Assembly (NCBI GenBank): GCA_963788305.1
Contig: CAWBGK010000018.1
Coordinates: 1-64,000, forward strand
Direction of reading: 5' to 3'
Length of the DNA stretch: 64,000 bases
From: UTCFX2 sp963788305
GTDB taxonomy: Bacteria > Chloroflexota > Anaerolineae > Anaerolineales > UBA4823
The translations under genes and the position numbers were made by a program. The notes under the pieces were generated by a model. The model made no database searches, was not told the DNA's origin, and saw only the letters and a list, made by a program, of their open reading frames with translations. Below, piece by piece: positions 42,778 through 51,439 of this stretch. Every line of letters begins with the position of its first letter. Positions within the stretch are counted from its first letter, which is position 1.

Positions 42778-43959
42778 ATGTCAATAAACCTTGTTTCCGG
42801 CCGGTATGGCCGATATCTGATCCTGGTATTGATTTTTGGGCTTGCGCTGTTTTCCTGTAAGCTCCCGGGTGCGCTTTTGAACATCGATCGCAATGAAGAA
42901 GGCACGACGGTTCCTTTTCCGACGATTTCTGCAACCTCTTCAGCGATGACGCCTCTCCCTGTCACACCCGCGGCTCTTGAATCTACGACCTATCCTATCC
43001 CCATGATCCCACTGGACCAGGGAGCCTATCCTCCTATACCGACGGTAGAAGGTTATCCTGTTCCGATTGGCTCTCCGGAATATCCGCTGCCTGTCCAGGC
43101 GAATACCAGCCCGACAATCCCCCTGGTCACAGTAAGCGCGGCCACCTCTTCTCCAACCCAGATGCAGACTGGCTCTCCAGCCCCGACGAGACTGGGGAGC
43201 GGCGCTTCCACCCTGACCGCACCTGCACCTTCTGCAACTCAAACAGCCACGAACCAGCCACAGGTTGTTCTCGTTGGACAGACGCCATATCCGGGGATGG
43301 ACATCCCGCCAACTTTCCCAAATCCATACCCGGGCGGAAGTGAGATTACGGCGCCTCCCTACAATCCCTATCCTGGACCCGGATCACCAACACTGGCGGC
43401 CCCACCGACTTCAGCCGTCGTAATGCCAACCATGAGCCCGACTTCCCCATCTGGGATGCCCGTACCTTCGCAGGTTCCACAGCAAGCCCAGCCTACCCAG
43501 ATGAGTGCGTCCACTATGGCGGCTGCATCCCCAACGGCTCAGTTAAGCCGCACTCCTTACATGACCCCAACCCCAACGCTGACAAGGACCCCGACCCCGA
43601 CCCGGACGCCGCTACCGGCGCCTCCCTGGGTGAGCGCCAGGCTGAAAGCGTCCGATCCAGCAAAAGTGAAGCTGGCTTCTGGAAAGCCCCAGCTCGTGAT
43701 GTTTTTCGCCTACTGGAGCGGACCGAGCCAGGCGATGGCGCCCATCATCCAGCGGATCGAAGCCGAGTACCGCGGACTCGTTACCTTTACCTATCTCGAC
43801 ATTGATGATCCGGAAGTTCTGCCATTCAAGCGCCAGCTACATTATAAAGTTGAGCCGCACTTCTTCTTGCTGGACGAAAACGGGAAAATTCTCCACCAGT
43901 GGGTCGGATACCTCACCGCAGCAGCGCTGCGCCGCGCCATTGACGGCGCTTTGGAATAA
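42778..43959 (+). CDS. Pro/Thr-rich lipoprotein with a thioredoxin fold lacking the CxxC
   Basis: 393 residues. Signal with lipobox LFSC (Cys 27). Residues about 45-285 are low-complexity Pro/Ser/Thr/Tyr-rich with PYPG and TPTPT repeats, a stalk-like region. The C-terminal 105 residues are a thioredoxin fold: PQLVMFFAYWSGPSQAMAPI aligns with the active-site helix, but the expected WCGPC is WSGPS, both cysteines being serine. The cis-Pro loop is VEPHFFLLDENG. With no redox cysteines it cannot act as an ordinary oxidoreductase; binding or structural roles are possible. No ribosome-binding site is present, in line with leaderless translation. It is divergent from an ordinary TlpA-like gene. Confidence 0.8.
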   Translation: MSINLVSGRYGRYLILVLIFGLALFSCKLPGALLNIDRNEEGTTVPFPTISATSSAMTPLPVTPAALESTTYPIPMIPLDQGAYPPIPTVEGYPVPIGSPEYPLPVQANTSPTIPLVTVSAATSSPTQMQTGSPAPTRLGSGASTLTAPAPSATQTATNQPQVVLVGQTPYPGMDIPPTFPNPYPGGSEITAPPYNPYPGPGSPTLAAPPTSAVVMPTMSPTSPSGMPVPSQVPQQAQPTQMSASTMAAASPTAQLSRTPYMTPTPTLTRTPTPTRTPLPAPPWVSARLKASDPAKVKLASGKPQLVMFFAYWSGPSQAMAPIIQRIEAEYRGLVTFTYLDIDDPEVLPFKRQLHYKVEPHFFLLDENGKILHQWVGYLTAAALRRAIDGALE

Positions 43960-44055
43960 TCCCCGTTAACCAATTCTAATCCGGGAATGGTATCTCGATC
44001 CGCATGCCCTTATAGCTCCAATAATGATCATGGTCTGCGAATCCGATCCCAACTC

Positions 44056-44084
44056 TTGACAAATCGGATTGGATTATGTAAAAT
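44056..44084 (+). promoter_or_regulatory. Promoter of the csoR-copZ-copA unit
   Basis: TTGACA (44056-44061), 17-base spacer, TAAAAT (44079-44084). The start would be near 44091, just ahead of the C/G-tract operator. Confidence 0.75.
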
Positions 44085-44094
44085 TGTTTCTAAT

Positions 44095-44115
44095 CCCCCC
44101 CCCAGGGGGGTAGGG
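44095..44115 (+). promoter_or_regulatory. Probable CsoR operator (C9-A-G6-TAGGG)
   Basis: Nine C, one A, six G then TAGGG give a GC-tract dyad of the type bound by CsoR/RcnR repressors. It overlaps the initially transcribed region of the promoter and directly precedes csoR, as expected for copper-relieved autorepression. Confidence 0.65.
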
Positions 44116-44161
44116 ATGGATGATAAATTTCGGTCAAAGAAGATTTGGACAGGTACAAATC

Positions 44162-44431
44162 ATGAGACACGAGCAAACTTTACGGCGCCTGCAAACGATT
44201 GAAGGCCACGTGCGTGGGATTCAGAGGATGGTCGAAGAGGAGGCGTACTGCATCGACGTGATTCGCCAGATTCAGGCAGTTCAAGCGGCATTAAACAAGG
44301 TGAGCGCCCAGATCCTGGAAGGACATCTGAACTCGTGTCTGATCACAGCAGTGCGCGGCGAAGACCCGGATGAGCGCGAGCGGGTGCTGAAAGAAGTCAT
44401 AGATGTATTTAGTTCGGCCCAGAAACCTTAA
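44162..44431 (+). CDS. csoR: CsoR-family copper-sensing repressor
   Basis: 89 residues from the ATG at 44162, the usual CsoR length. An in-frame ATG at 44120 would add 14 residues unlike the family. All-helical DUF156 fold: LRRLQTIEGHVRGIQRM is the DNA-contact helix. Cys30, His55 and Cys59 (in AYC and GHLNSC) have the same spacing as the Cu(I) ligands Cys36/His61/Cys65 of Mycobacterium CsoR. Cu(I) binding should release it from the operator at 44095-44115 and turn on copZ and copA. Confidence 0.88.
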   Translation: MRHEQTLRRLQTIEGHVRGIQRMVEEEAYCIDVIRQIQAVQAALNKVSAQILEGHLNSCLITAVRGEDPDERERVLKEVIDVFSSAQKP

Positions 44432-44482
44432 ACACCCTGGCTGTTTTTCCATTTCCCAGATTTATCCTAAGAGAGGAAGAAG

Positions 44483-44693
44483 ATGATGACTACTGTTACC
44501 TATTCAATTCCCAATATTTCCTGCGGGCACTGTGTGCACACGATTCAGAGCGAGGTGAGCGAGCTGAAGGGAGTGCTTTCGGTGGTTGCTGATCAGGCAG
44601 CGCGGGAAGCGACAATCACTTTTGACAGTCCTGCCACCGAAGAAGAGAATCAAGCAGCTGCTTGCATCGATCAATTATCCAGCCGTCAGTTAG
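44483..44693 (+). CDS. copZ: CopZ-like copper chaperone (HMA domain), one frameshift
   Basis: About 70 residues, the standard CopZ size. The N-terminus carries the metal site NISCGHCVHTI (CxxC with a following His). The frame shifts near 44648; the corrected end KQLLASINYPAVS stops at 44691-44693, six bases before copA. Without the correction the reading frame runs far into copA. It delivers Cu(I) to the CopA ATPase encoded next. ATG at 44483 or 44486, with GAGAGGAAGAAG upstream. Confidence 0.85.
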
Positions 44694-44699
44694 CAAAGA

Positions 44700-47188
44700 A
44701 TGAGCGATTCGAGACAGGTGATCCTGCCGATCACCGGTATGACCTGCGCAAACTGCGTGTCGACGGTCGAGCGCAATTTAAAAAAGGTGGACGGCGTTCA
44801 CAATGCTCTGGTCAACCTGTCTTCCGAGCGCGCTACGGTTGAGTATGATCCATCCCGGGCACGCCTGGACGACCTGATCGAGCGGGTCGAACGGGCTGGT
44901 TATGGCATCGCGAGCGGGCAGGCGGACCTATCGATCCGGCGAATGGGCGATGACAATGATGCCCGGCGCCTGGAAAAAAACCTCGGCGCGATCGAAGGTG
45001 TTGAAGATGTACAGGTCAGCTTTGCCAGTGAAAAAGCTCGGGTTCGTTATATCCCCACGCTTGTGAGCCAATCCGATCTGCGCCGGGTCATTGAAGACGC
45101 TGGGTTTGGAGTGGTCCTTGTCGGCGGAGATTTTGAGGACGCAGAAGGCCAGGCTCGCGAGGCCGAGATCGCCCAGCAGCGCCATTTGCTCACAGTCGGG
45201 TTAATTTTCACGATCCCGCTCTTCTTGTTTTCCATGGCGCGTGACCTGGGACTTCTGCCGGCCTCAATTGCGAATGCCTGGTGGGGGAATCTTTTTATGC
45301 TGCTGCTGGCGACGCCGGTGCAGTTCTATGTGGGCAGACAATATTACATCGGTGCGTACAAGGCCATGCGTAATCGATCGGCAAACATGGATGTCCTGAT
45401 CGTAATGGGATCATCCGCGGCTTATTTCTATTCCCTCGCAGTCGTGATTTCTTCGTTCGGCCAAAATCCGAGCCATGCAAGCATGGGATCGGGAGCTTCG
45501 ATCCAGCACGTCTATTTTGAGACCTCTGCGATGATCATCACGCTGATCAAGCTCGGCAAGTACCTTGAAGCAAAGGCGAAAGGCCGGACGAGTGATGCGA
45601 TTAAAAAATTGATGAGCCTGCGCCCCCGCACTGCACGCCTGGTTCGAGACGGACAGGAGCTGGAATTGCCGGTTGATGATGTACGCCTGGGTGATCTCGT
45701 GATCGTCCGGCCAGGTGAGAAGATCCCGGTAGATGGTGTGGTTGTCGAAGGGCAGTCGTCTGTGGACGAGTCGATGCTCACAGGGGAATCGCTCCCGGTA
45801 AGCAAAGGTCCGGGAGATAACCTGATCGGTGCAACGCTGAACCGGATGGGATTGTTAAAATTTGAAGCGACACGCATCGGAAGAGATACGATGCTTGCCC
45901 AGATCATCCGCCTGGTTGAAGAGGCACAGGGCAGTAAGGCGCCGATCCAGAAGCTTGCAGACCAGGTTTCGGCGGTTTTTGTGCCAGCCGTCATCGCGAT
46001 CGCCCTGGCAACATTCTTTGTCTGGATGTTCCTGATCCCGCTCCCAGCCGGCTCTGAGACGACCGCGTTCACGCGAGCCTTGATCAACATGGTCGCCGTA
46101 CTGGTGATCGCCTGTCCGTGTGCAATGGGACTGGCGACCCCGACCGCTGTGATGGTTGGAACCGGAAGAGGAGCGGAGTTGGGCATCCTTTTTAAATCCG
46201 GTGAAGCGTTGGAGCGGGCAGGTAAGATCACGATGGTTGTGTTTGACAAGACCGGCACGATCACACGTGGCCAACCGGCTGTCACCGATGTGATCCTCCC
46301 AGGACTTCCAAAGGCAGGCCCAGCATCCGATGTGATCCGGTCTGAGCTGATTTGCCTGGCTGCGTCGGTCGAAAAAGGCAGCGAGCACCCGCTCGGAGAG
46401 GCAGTCCTGGCGCGGGCTGTAGAGCTTGACTTGTTGCTAAGCGAGCCGCAAGGATTTAAAGCCGACGCCGGCCGGGGAGTCGAAGCGGATATTGATGGAA
46501 AGCACGTCACCCTTGGCAATTTTCGGATGATGCAGGATCGCGGCCTGGCTATGAACGGCCTGGAGCCAGAAGCAGCTCGCCTGCAGGAAGAGGCTAAGTC
46601 CACCATTCTGGTTGCGATCGATGGGTCGGTTGAAGGAGTGATCGGGGTGGCGGACACGCTCAAAGACGGTTCGCCTGAAGCCATCGCCCAGCTTCATTCG
46701 CTTGGCCTGAATGTGGCGATGATAAGCGGCGACAATCGAGTCACGGCCGAGACGATTGCCCGCCAGGTCGATATTGCGATCGTGCTGGCTGAGGTGCTTC
46801 CTGGTGAAAAATCCGCCCGGGTTAAAGAATTGCAGGAAGCCGGAGATGTGGTTGCGATGGTCGGCGATGGGATCAATGACGCGCCGGCGCTGGCTCAGGC
46901 CGAGGTGGGGATCGCGATCGGGACCGGGACGGATGTGGCTATCGCAGCAGCTCCAGTCGTGTTGATCGGCGGTGATTTACGCCTGGTTGCACAGGCGATC
47001 TCCCTGTCCCGGCGCACGCTGAAGACGATCAGGCAGAATCTGTTCTGGGCATTTTTCTATAATGTGATCTTGATCCCGACCGCAGCCGCCGGCTTTTTAA
47101 CCCGATGCTCGCGGCAGGCGCGATGGCTTTCAGCAGCGTCTTTGTGGTCAGCAACAGCTTGAGGCTTCGCCGGGCAAAGATTGGGTAA
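44700..47188 (+). CDS. copA: Copper-exporting P1B-type ATPase, frameshift near the end
   Basis: About 829 residues. N-terminal HMA domain with GMTCANC (13-19), then a second HMA-like domain (about 75-145) in which the CxxC site is replaced by RMGDDND. Transmembrane region with the CPC metal-transport motif at about 471-473, phosphorylation site DKTGTITRG at about 516, the SEHPLGEAV motif of P1B ATPases, and GDGINDAPAL in the hinge. A one-base change near 47100 restores the normal end NPMLAAGAMAFSSVFVVSNS...KIG with a stop at 47186-47188. It exports Cu(I) with ATP and is under the CsoR operator. Confidence 0.93.
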
Positions 47189-47195
47189 ACAGACT

Positions 47196-48401
47196 TCAGG
47201 ATAACTCGGCAGCTCGTTCAGCGGCTGGAGCTTCGCCTTCGTCCGAAAGTTTGAAGACGCTCATTATGAATCCTGTAAACATGATCAATGCGCCGCTGAT
47301 ATACGGCAGGTTTATCCCGACATCGTAAATGTTGCCTGCCCAAAGCGGGCCAAAGATCCGCCCCAGGCTCAAGAATGAATTGTTCAGACCCATCGTCGCG
47401 CCCTGTCCGGTCTTCGTCCGGCGTGAAATCAGCGAAGCCACAACCGGGTTGATCATCGAGTTGCTGATGACGAAGAATGAGACTGAAAGCAGTACTTCAA
47501 CGAAGGTTTGGGCGCGGGCCATCCAAAGGAATCCAACCGCAGTCCCCAGCATGCTGTAGCGGATCACCTTGACCTCGCCAAAGCGCCGGCTGAGCCGGCC
47601 TGTCATCAACCCCTGCATCAGCGCCGAGAGCAAACCGATGATGGTCAACATCAATCCAACCCTGCCAGGCGTATACTGGTAGCGGTCCGCTGCATAAAGC
47701 CCAAAAATCCCTTCGAAATTTGTCAATGCAAAGGTGAACAGAAAGGACATCAGGAATAAAATGCCCATCGGTCCTGCCAGCGCTTGAGCCATGGCTTTGA
47801 GCTGGGGTGTTCGTTTTTCAACCGGCCCTGCTTGCTCTGGTTTTTGCGACTCGGGCAGGAAAAAGAAAATCAAGATCAGCGCGAGCAAGGAAAGAGCCGA
47901 GGCGAAGAAGAAAGGCGTCGAAAGCGATTGTTTGGCAAGCAGACCGCCAATCCCGGGACCCAAAACCATCCCTATCCCCATCGCTGCACCTACCATCCCC
48001 ATCCCGCTGCTGCGTTTCTCGTGCGAGGTGCTATCTCCGATATAAGCCATCGCGGTCGGCAGCGTCGCAACAGCCAGCATTCCAGATAAGGATCGCGCCG
48101 CAAACAGCATCCACAGCTCGGTTGAGAGCCCAAATAGAAGCTGTGCGATCACATTTCCAAGCACGCCGATCATCATGACCGGCTTGCGGCCGATCCGATC
48201 TGAGAGGCTGCCCCAGAGCGGCGCGAAGATGAAATTTAAAACGCCGTAAACGGCCATCAACGCCCCCAGCGCGGAACCGCTTGCACCGAAGCTCTTGACA
48301 TAAAATGGCATGATCGGAATGATCATCCCAAAGCCTAGCATTACGACGATCATGGTGAAGAAAAGGATGGAGATATTGCGTTGGTTCGTTTTGTCTGTCA
48401 T
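47196..48401 (-). CDS. Major facilitator superfamily exporter (TetA-like)
   Basis: 401 residues, 12 predicted membrane helices. Motif A of drug/H+ antiporters is visible as GSLSDRIGRKPVMMIG, and motif C-like GIGMVLGPGIGGLLA lies in helix 5, which marks the DHA1 export group. The closest by pattern are TetA/multidrug transporters. It is encoded just downstream of and co-directional with a MarR regulator, which probably represses it and responds to the exported compound. Its end is 7 bases from the end of copA, in convergent orientation. Confidence 0.85.
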   Translation of the reverse strand: MTDKTNQRNISILFFTMIVVMLGFGMIIPIMPFYVKSFGASGSALGALMAVYGVLNFIFAPLWGSLSDRIGRKPVMMIGVLGNVIAQLLFGLSTELWMLFAARSLSGMLAVATLPTAMAYIGDSTSHEKRSSGMGMVGAAMGIGMVLGPGIGGLLAKQSLSTPFFFASALSLLALILIFFFLPESQKPEQAGPVEKRTPQLKAMAQALAGPMGILFLMSFLFTFALTNFEGIFGLYAADRYQYTPGRVGLMLTIIGLLSALMQGLMTGRLSRRFGEVKVIRYSMLGTAVGFLWMARAQTFVEVLLSVSFFVISNSMINPVVASLISRRTKTGQGATMGLNNSFLSLGRIFGPLWAGNIYDVGINLPYISGALIMFTGFIMSVFKLSDEGEAPAAERAAELS

Positions 48402-48432
48402 GTTGAGGTTTCCAGAGGTTCGGGTGCCAGGA

Positions 48433-48942
48433 TCAGCTCGCTGCTTTTCCAGGATTGTTATCGTCGGACCCTTCGAGACGCTGGATGTCTGTCGTCGTCG
48501 CAGATAAGTAGAGCTCCATCAAACGCAGAAGCTCTCTACGCTCTTGCGCTGAGAAAAAGCGGAAAACAGCTTCCAAACGCTCGACCTGCTTATTTTCAAA
48601 TTCTTTCATCAGCTGATAGCCACGAACGGTCAGAGATACCACCTGCGAACGGCGATCTGCCGGATCGGGTTTGCGTTGGACCAGGTCTCGTTCGACCAGC
48701 CGATCGACGATGCCGGTCATTGTTGCAGAAAGCTGGAATGAATTTTCGGCAAGGGACGACATGCTGCAGCCATCCGGATTGCGATGCAGGGTGCACAAGG
48801 TCGTGTATTGTGGGACAGTCAGATTGGTAGGCTCCAGATCGAGCGCCAACCGGCGGCGAGACGACAGGCTCAGGCGCATGATCGTCTGATGCAAAGCTGC
48901 TGCATCGGAAAGCGGTTTTTCTTCAGGAATAATTCGGTCCAT
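48433..48942 (-). CDS. MarR-family transcriptional regulator
   Basis: 169 residues. Winged helix-turn-helix with LTVPQYTTLCTLHRNPDGCS, recognition region LSATMTGIVDRLVERDLVQR and wing KPDPADRRSQVVSLT. A C-terminal helix gives the dimer interface. The ribosome-binding site GAGGA and start codon lie inside an inverted repeat (48942-48963) that is a likely autoregulatory operator. It is first in a two-gene unit with the MFS exporter, 31 bases apart. Confidence 0.9.
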   Translation of the reverse strand: MDRIIPEEKPLSDAAALHQTIMRLSLSSRRRLALDLEPTNLTVPQYTTLCTLHRNPDGCSMSSLAENSFQLSATMTGIVDRLVERDLVQRKPDPADRRSQVVSLTVRGYQLMKEFENKQVERLEAVFRFFSAQERRELLRLMELYLSATTTDIQRLEGSDDNNPGKAAS

Positions 48943-48963
48943 AAATATTCCTCGAATTATTTA
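48942..48963 (-). promoter_or_regulatory. Inverted repeat overlapping the marR start, probable operator
   Basis: TAAATAATTC-GA-GGAATATTTA, an imperfect AT-rich dyad of about 22 bases that covers the ribosome-binding site. Size and composition match MarR-type operators. Confidence 0.5.
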
Positions 48964-49081
48964 GCAGCAATGATAATTAGTGACGCTGAATTTTATTGGA
49001 TCAGTGGATCGATGTCAATACCCCATTGAACATCCAATATCCTTCTAACCAAACCTTAATCCTCTCAGTTTTGCAAGGCTA

Positions 49082-49109
49082 TTGACCCACAATTATTTTC
49101 GGTTATGCT
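49082..49109 (+). promoter_or_regulatory. Promoter of the L,D-transpeptidase pair
   Basis: TTGACC (49082-49087), 16-base spacer, TATGCT (49104-49109). The expected transcript start near 49116 is 3 bases before a GTG codon in frame with the gene. Confidence 0.55.
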
Positions 49110-49118
49110 TAACAGATT

Positions 49119-50321
49119 GTGCCCGGGATTGATCCTCGTGGCAAACTGGCAGAAGTGCACATTGAAGATGATATGAAAAGTGAAGCATTCAATTCGATAT
49201 TCCAGCGAAAACAACGTGAAGGGATGATCACCCGCAGAGACTTCCTCAAAATGACCGGGGCAGGCCTGGCCGGGTTGTATCTGCGCGGGCTGAAATCACC
49301 GCTGGAGCTCCCTGTTTTTCCCCAGGCTGAGCGCCTTGGAAGGGTTGCAGTAGGTTCCGTGGAGCTAAAAATCCGCCCGGATCCCGAATCACAGACTCTC
49401 GGGATGCTTTATGAAGATGCGGTCGTTCCCTGGCTGCGAGAAGTCTCTGGGGCAAAACCCGCTTACATTTTCAACAATCAGCGCTGGGTGGAGACGCCGG
49501 ATGGGTATATATATGGACCCTACCTGCAGCCGGTATATAATCGCCCCAACCAGCCTGTCGAAGATTTGCCCCCTTCTTCTCGTGAGCCTGGGATGTGGGC
49601 TGAGGTCACGGTGCCTTATGCAGATGCTGTTCTGGACAAGCAGGAACCGTCCTCGAATTCCTGGGTAAAAGCCAGGCTGGAACAGGGAATGCCGCTGCGC
49701 GTGGTTTACAGTCAGACCTTCTGGATAGACCGGGTTCAGACCGACAGCGCCGGGCAGGTGCTATATCGCTTGAACCCCAATTATTACGGGGGCGTGGATA
49801 TGCTCTGGGTGGCGGCAGAAGCACTTCGTCCGATAACCCTGGATGACCTTTCCCCGATAAACCCGGACCAGACGGACAAACATATCGAGATCGATCTTGG
49901 CCACCAGACCGTCTCGTGTTTTGAAGGAAAGCAAGAAGTCTTTTTTTGCCGGGCATCCACCGGCGCGAAATATGATATGTACGGCAATGTCGTGGACAAT
50001 TGGTCCACACCCGTGGGGAACCACCGGGTTACCCGGAAATATATCTCCCTGCAGATGAGCGGAGGGACAACCGGCGCGGGATACGATTTGCCCGGGATCG
50101 CCTGGACATCGATTTTCGCCACGGGCGGTGTGGCGATCCATTCTACCTTCTGGCATAACAATTACGGCGATCCGGTCTCTCACGGCTGCGTCAACTGCCT
50201 GCCTGAGGACGCAAAATGGATTTTCCGATGGACTGCCCCGGAGGTCGTCTACGATCCAGGTATGCTGGATGTGACCGTGAGCGGGCAGGAGAGCACAGGG
50301 ATCGAAGTGATTGATGGCTGA
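49119..50321 (+). CDS. Tat-exported L,D-transpeptidase (YkuD)
   Basis: 400 residues from GTG 49119. The twin-arginine motif TRRDFLKM is at about residue 38, followed by a hydrophobic stretch. An SH3-like domain (VAVGSVELKIRPDPESQ) precedes the YkuD catalytic domain with HSTFWHNNYGDPVSHGCVNC, which contains the conserved His and the Ser-His-Gly-Cys nucleophile. YkuD enzymes make 3-3 cross-links in peptidoglycan or attach proteins to it. The start is uncertain: GTG 49119 would be leaderless, while ATG 49173 gives a shorter n-region. It overlaps the next gene by 8 bases. Confidence 0.85.
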   Translation: MPGIDPRGKLAEVHIEDDMKSEAFNSIFQRKQREGMITRRDFLKMTGAGLAGLYLRGLKSPLELPVFPQAERLGRVAVGSVELKIRPDPESQTLGMLYEDAVVPWLREVSGAKPAYIFNNQRWVETPDGYIYGPYLQPVYNRPNQPVEDLPPSSREPGMWAEVTVPYADAVLDKQEPSSNSWVKARLEQGMPLRVVYSQTFWIDRVQTDSAGQVLYRLNPNYYGGVDMLWVAAEALRPITLDDLSPINPDQTDKHIEIDLGHQTVSCFEGKQEVFFCRASTGAKYDMYGNVVDNWSTPVGNHRVTRKYISLQMSGGTTGAGYDLPGIAWTSIFATGGVAIHSTFWHNNYGDPVSHGCVNCLPEDAKWIFRWTAPEVVYDPGMLDVTVSGQESTGIEVIDG

Positions 50322-51415
50322 ACCTGATAGTCGTCCTGCGTTTTCTCGTCGGCAGTTTCTGAAGACTGCCCTGCTCTCGCTTGGCGGGATGGTAATTACC
50401 CCTTCGCTTGGAGACTTGCCCGTATCAGCCAGCGGGTTGCCTGATTTTCCTCGGTACGAGCGGCTCGGTCGGGTGCTGGGCGGTAAAGTCGAGGTCAAAT
50501 TAAAGCCTGACGAAGACAGCCCGACTGTGAAAGAGCTTTTCGATGACGCGCTGGTCGTCTGGCTGCGGGAGGGGGTCGGCTCACGGCCGCTCTGGAATGA
50601 CCAGCGCTATGTGGAGACGCCTGAAGGATTTATATACGCTGCAAATCTGCAGCCTGTCAGGAACCAGCCCAATCTGCCGCTGAAGGCGTTTTCCGATCCT
50701 CAGGGCGCCTGGGTGGAGGTCACAGTCCCGTATGTTGATATCGTGCTGGCGAACCCGCCGGGACGCTCGCCCTGGCTTGAGCACACCACGACCCCGCGCC
50801 TGTATTACAGCCAGGTCATGTTTGCAGACCAGATCCGGACGGACGAGAATGGCCAGAGCTGGTACCGGGTCGGCGACCGATACGGCAGTTACGGCGACTA
50901 CTTTTGGGCGGCAGCAGAGGCATTTCGACCGATTTCCGCTGAAGAGTTTAATCCGATCCATCCGGAAGTTCAGGAAAAACTGGTTGTTGTCGATCTGACT
51001 TACCAGATCCCTGTCGTGCATCGAAGGCAACGATGAAGTGTACTTTTGCAGGATCTCCAGCGGTCCGAAAGTCTCAAGCACCTCCAAACCCGCTGGAGAA
51101 TGGGCCACACCACCGGGCAAGCACACGATCTGGCGCAAGCTAGTCTCCGTACACATGACAGGCGGGACGACCGGGGGGGGCTACGATCTGGCTGGAATCG
51201 GCTGGACGACGCTTTTTGCAAGCCAGGGGATGGCGATCCATTCGACCTTCTGGCACAACAGCTATGGCCTCCCGCGTTCGCACGGCTGCGTGAACTGCCG
51301 ACCGGAAGACGCACAGTGGATCTTCCGCTGGACTCTTCCGATCGTGCCTTCAGAGCCTGGGGATGTGACGCAGTCCGGTCAGGGCAGCACGAAGGTGCTG
51401 GTGATGGCCAGTTAA
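50314..51415 (+). CDS. Second Tat-exported L,D-transpeptidase (YkuD), one frameshift
   Basis: About 367 residues, same architecture as the previous gene: Tat motif SRRQFLKT at about residue 11, SH3-like domain (RVLGGKVEVKLKPDEDSP) and YkuD domain with HSTFWHNSYGLPRSHGCVNC. A one-base change near 51012 joins VVVDLTYQI to EGNDEVYFCRISSG. The start ATG at 50314 lies inside the end of the upstream gene, so translation is coupled. Similarity along the whole length shows an old tandem duplication. Confidence 0.85.
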
Positions 51416-51439
51416 TCGAGAATTTTGAGGAGTTGGGTT

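Noticed and set aside
43540..43620. PTPT-type tandem repeats considered as a DNA-level repeat element
   Set aside because: They are coding repeats in a Pro/Thr stalk of a lipoprotein, common in this group, not an independent repeat.
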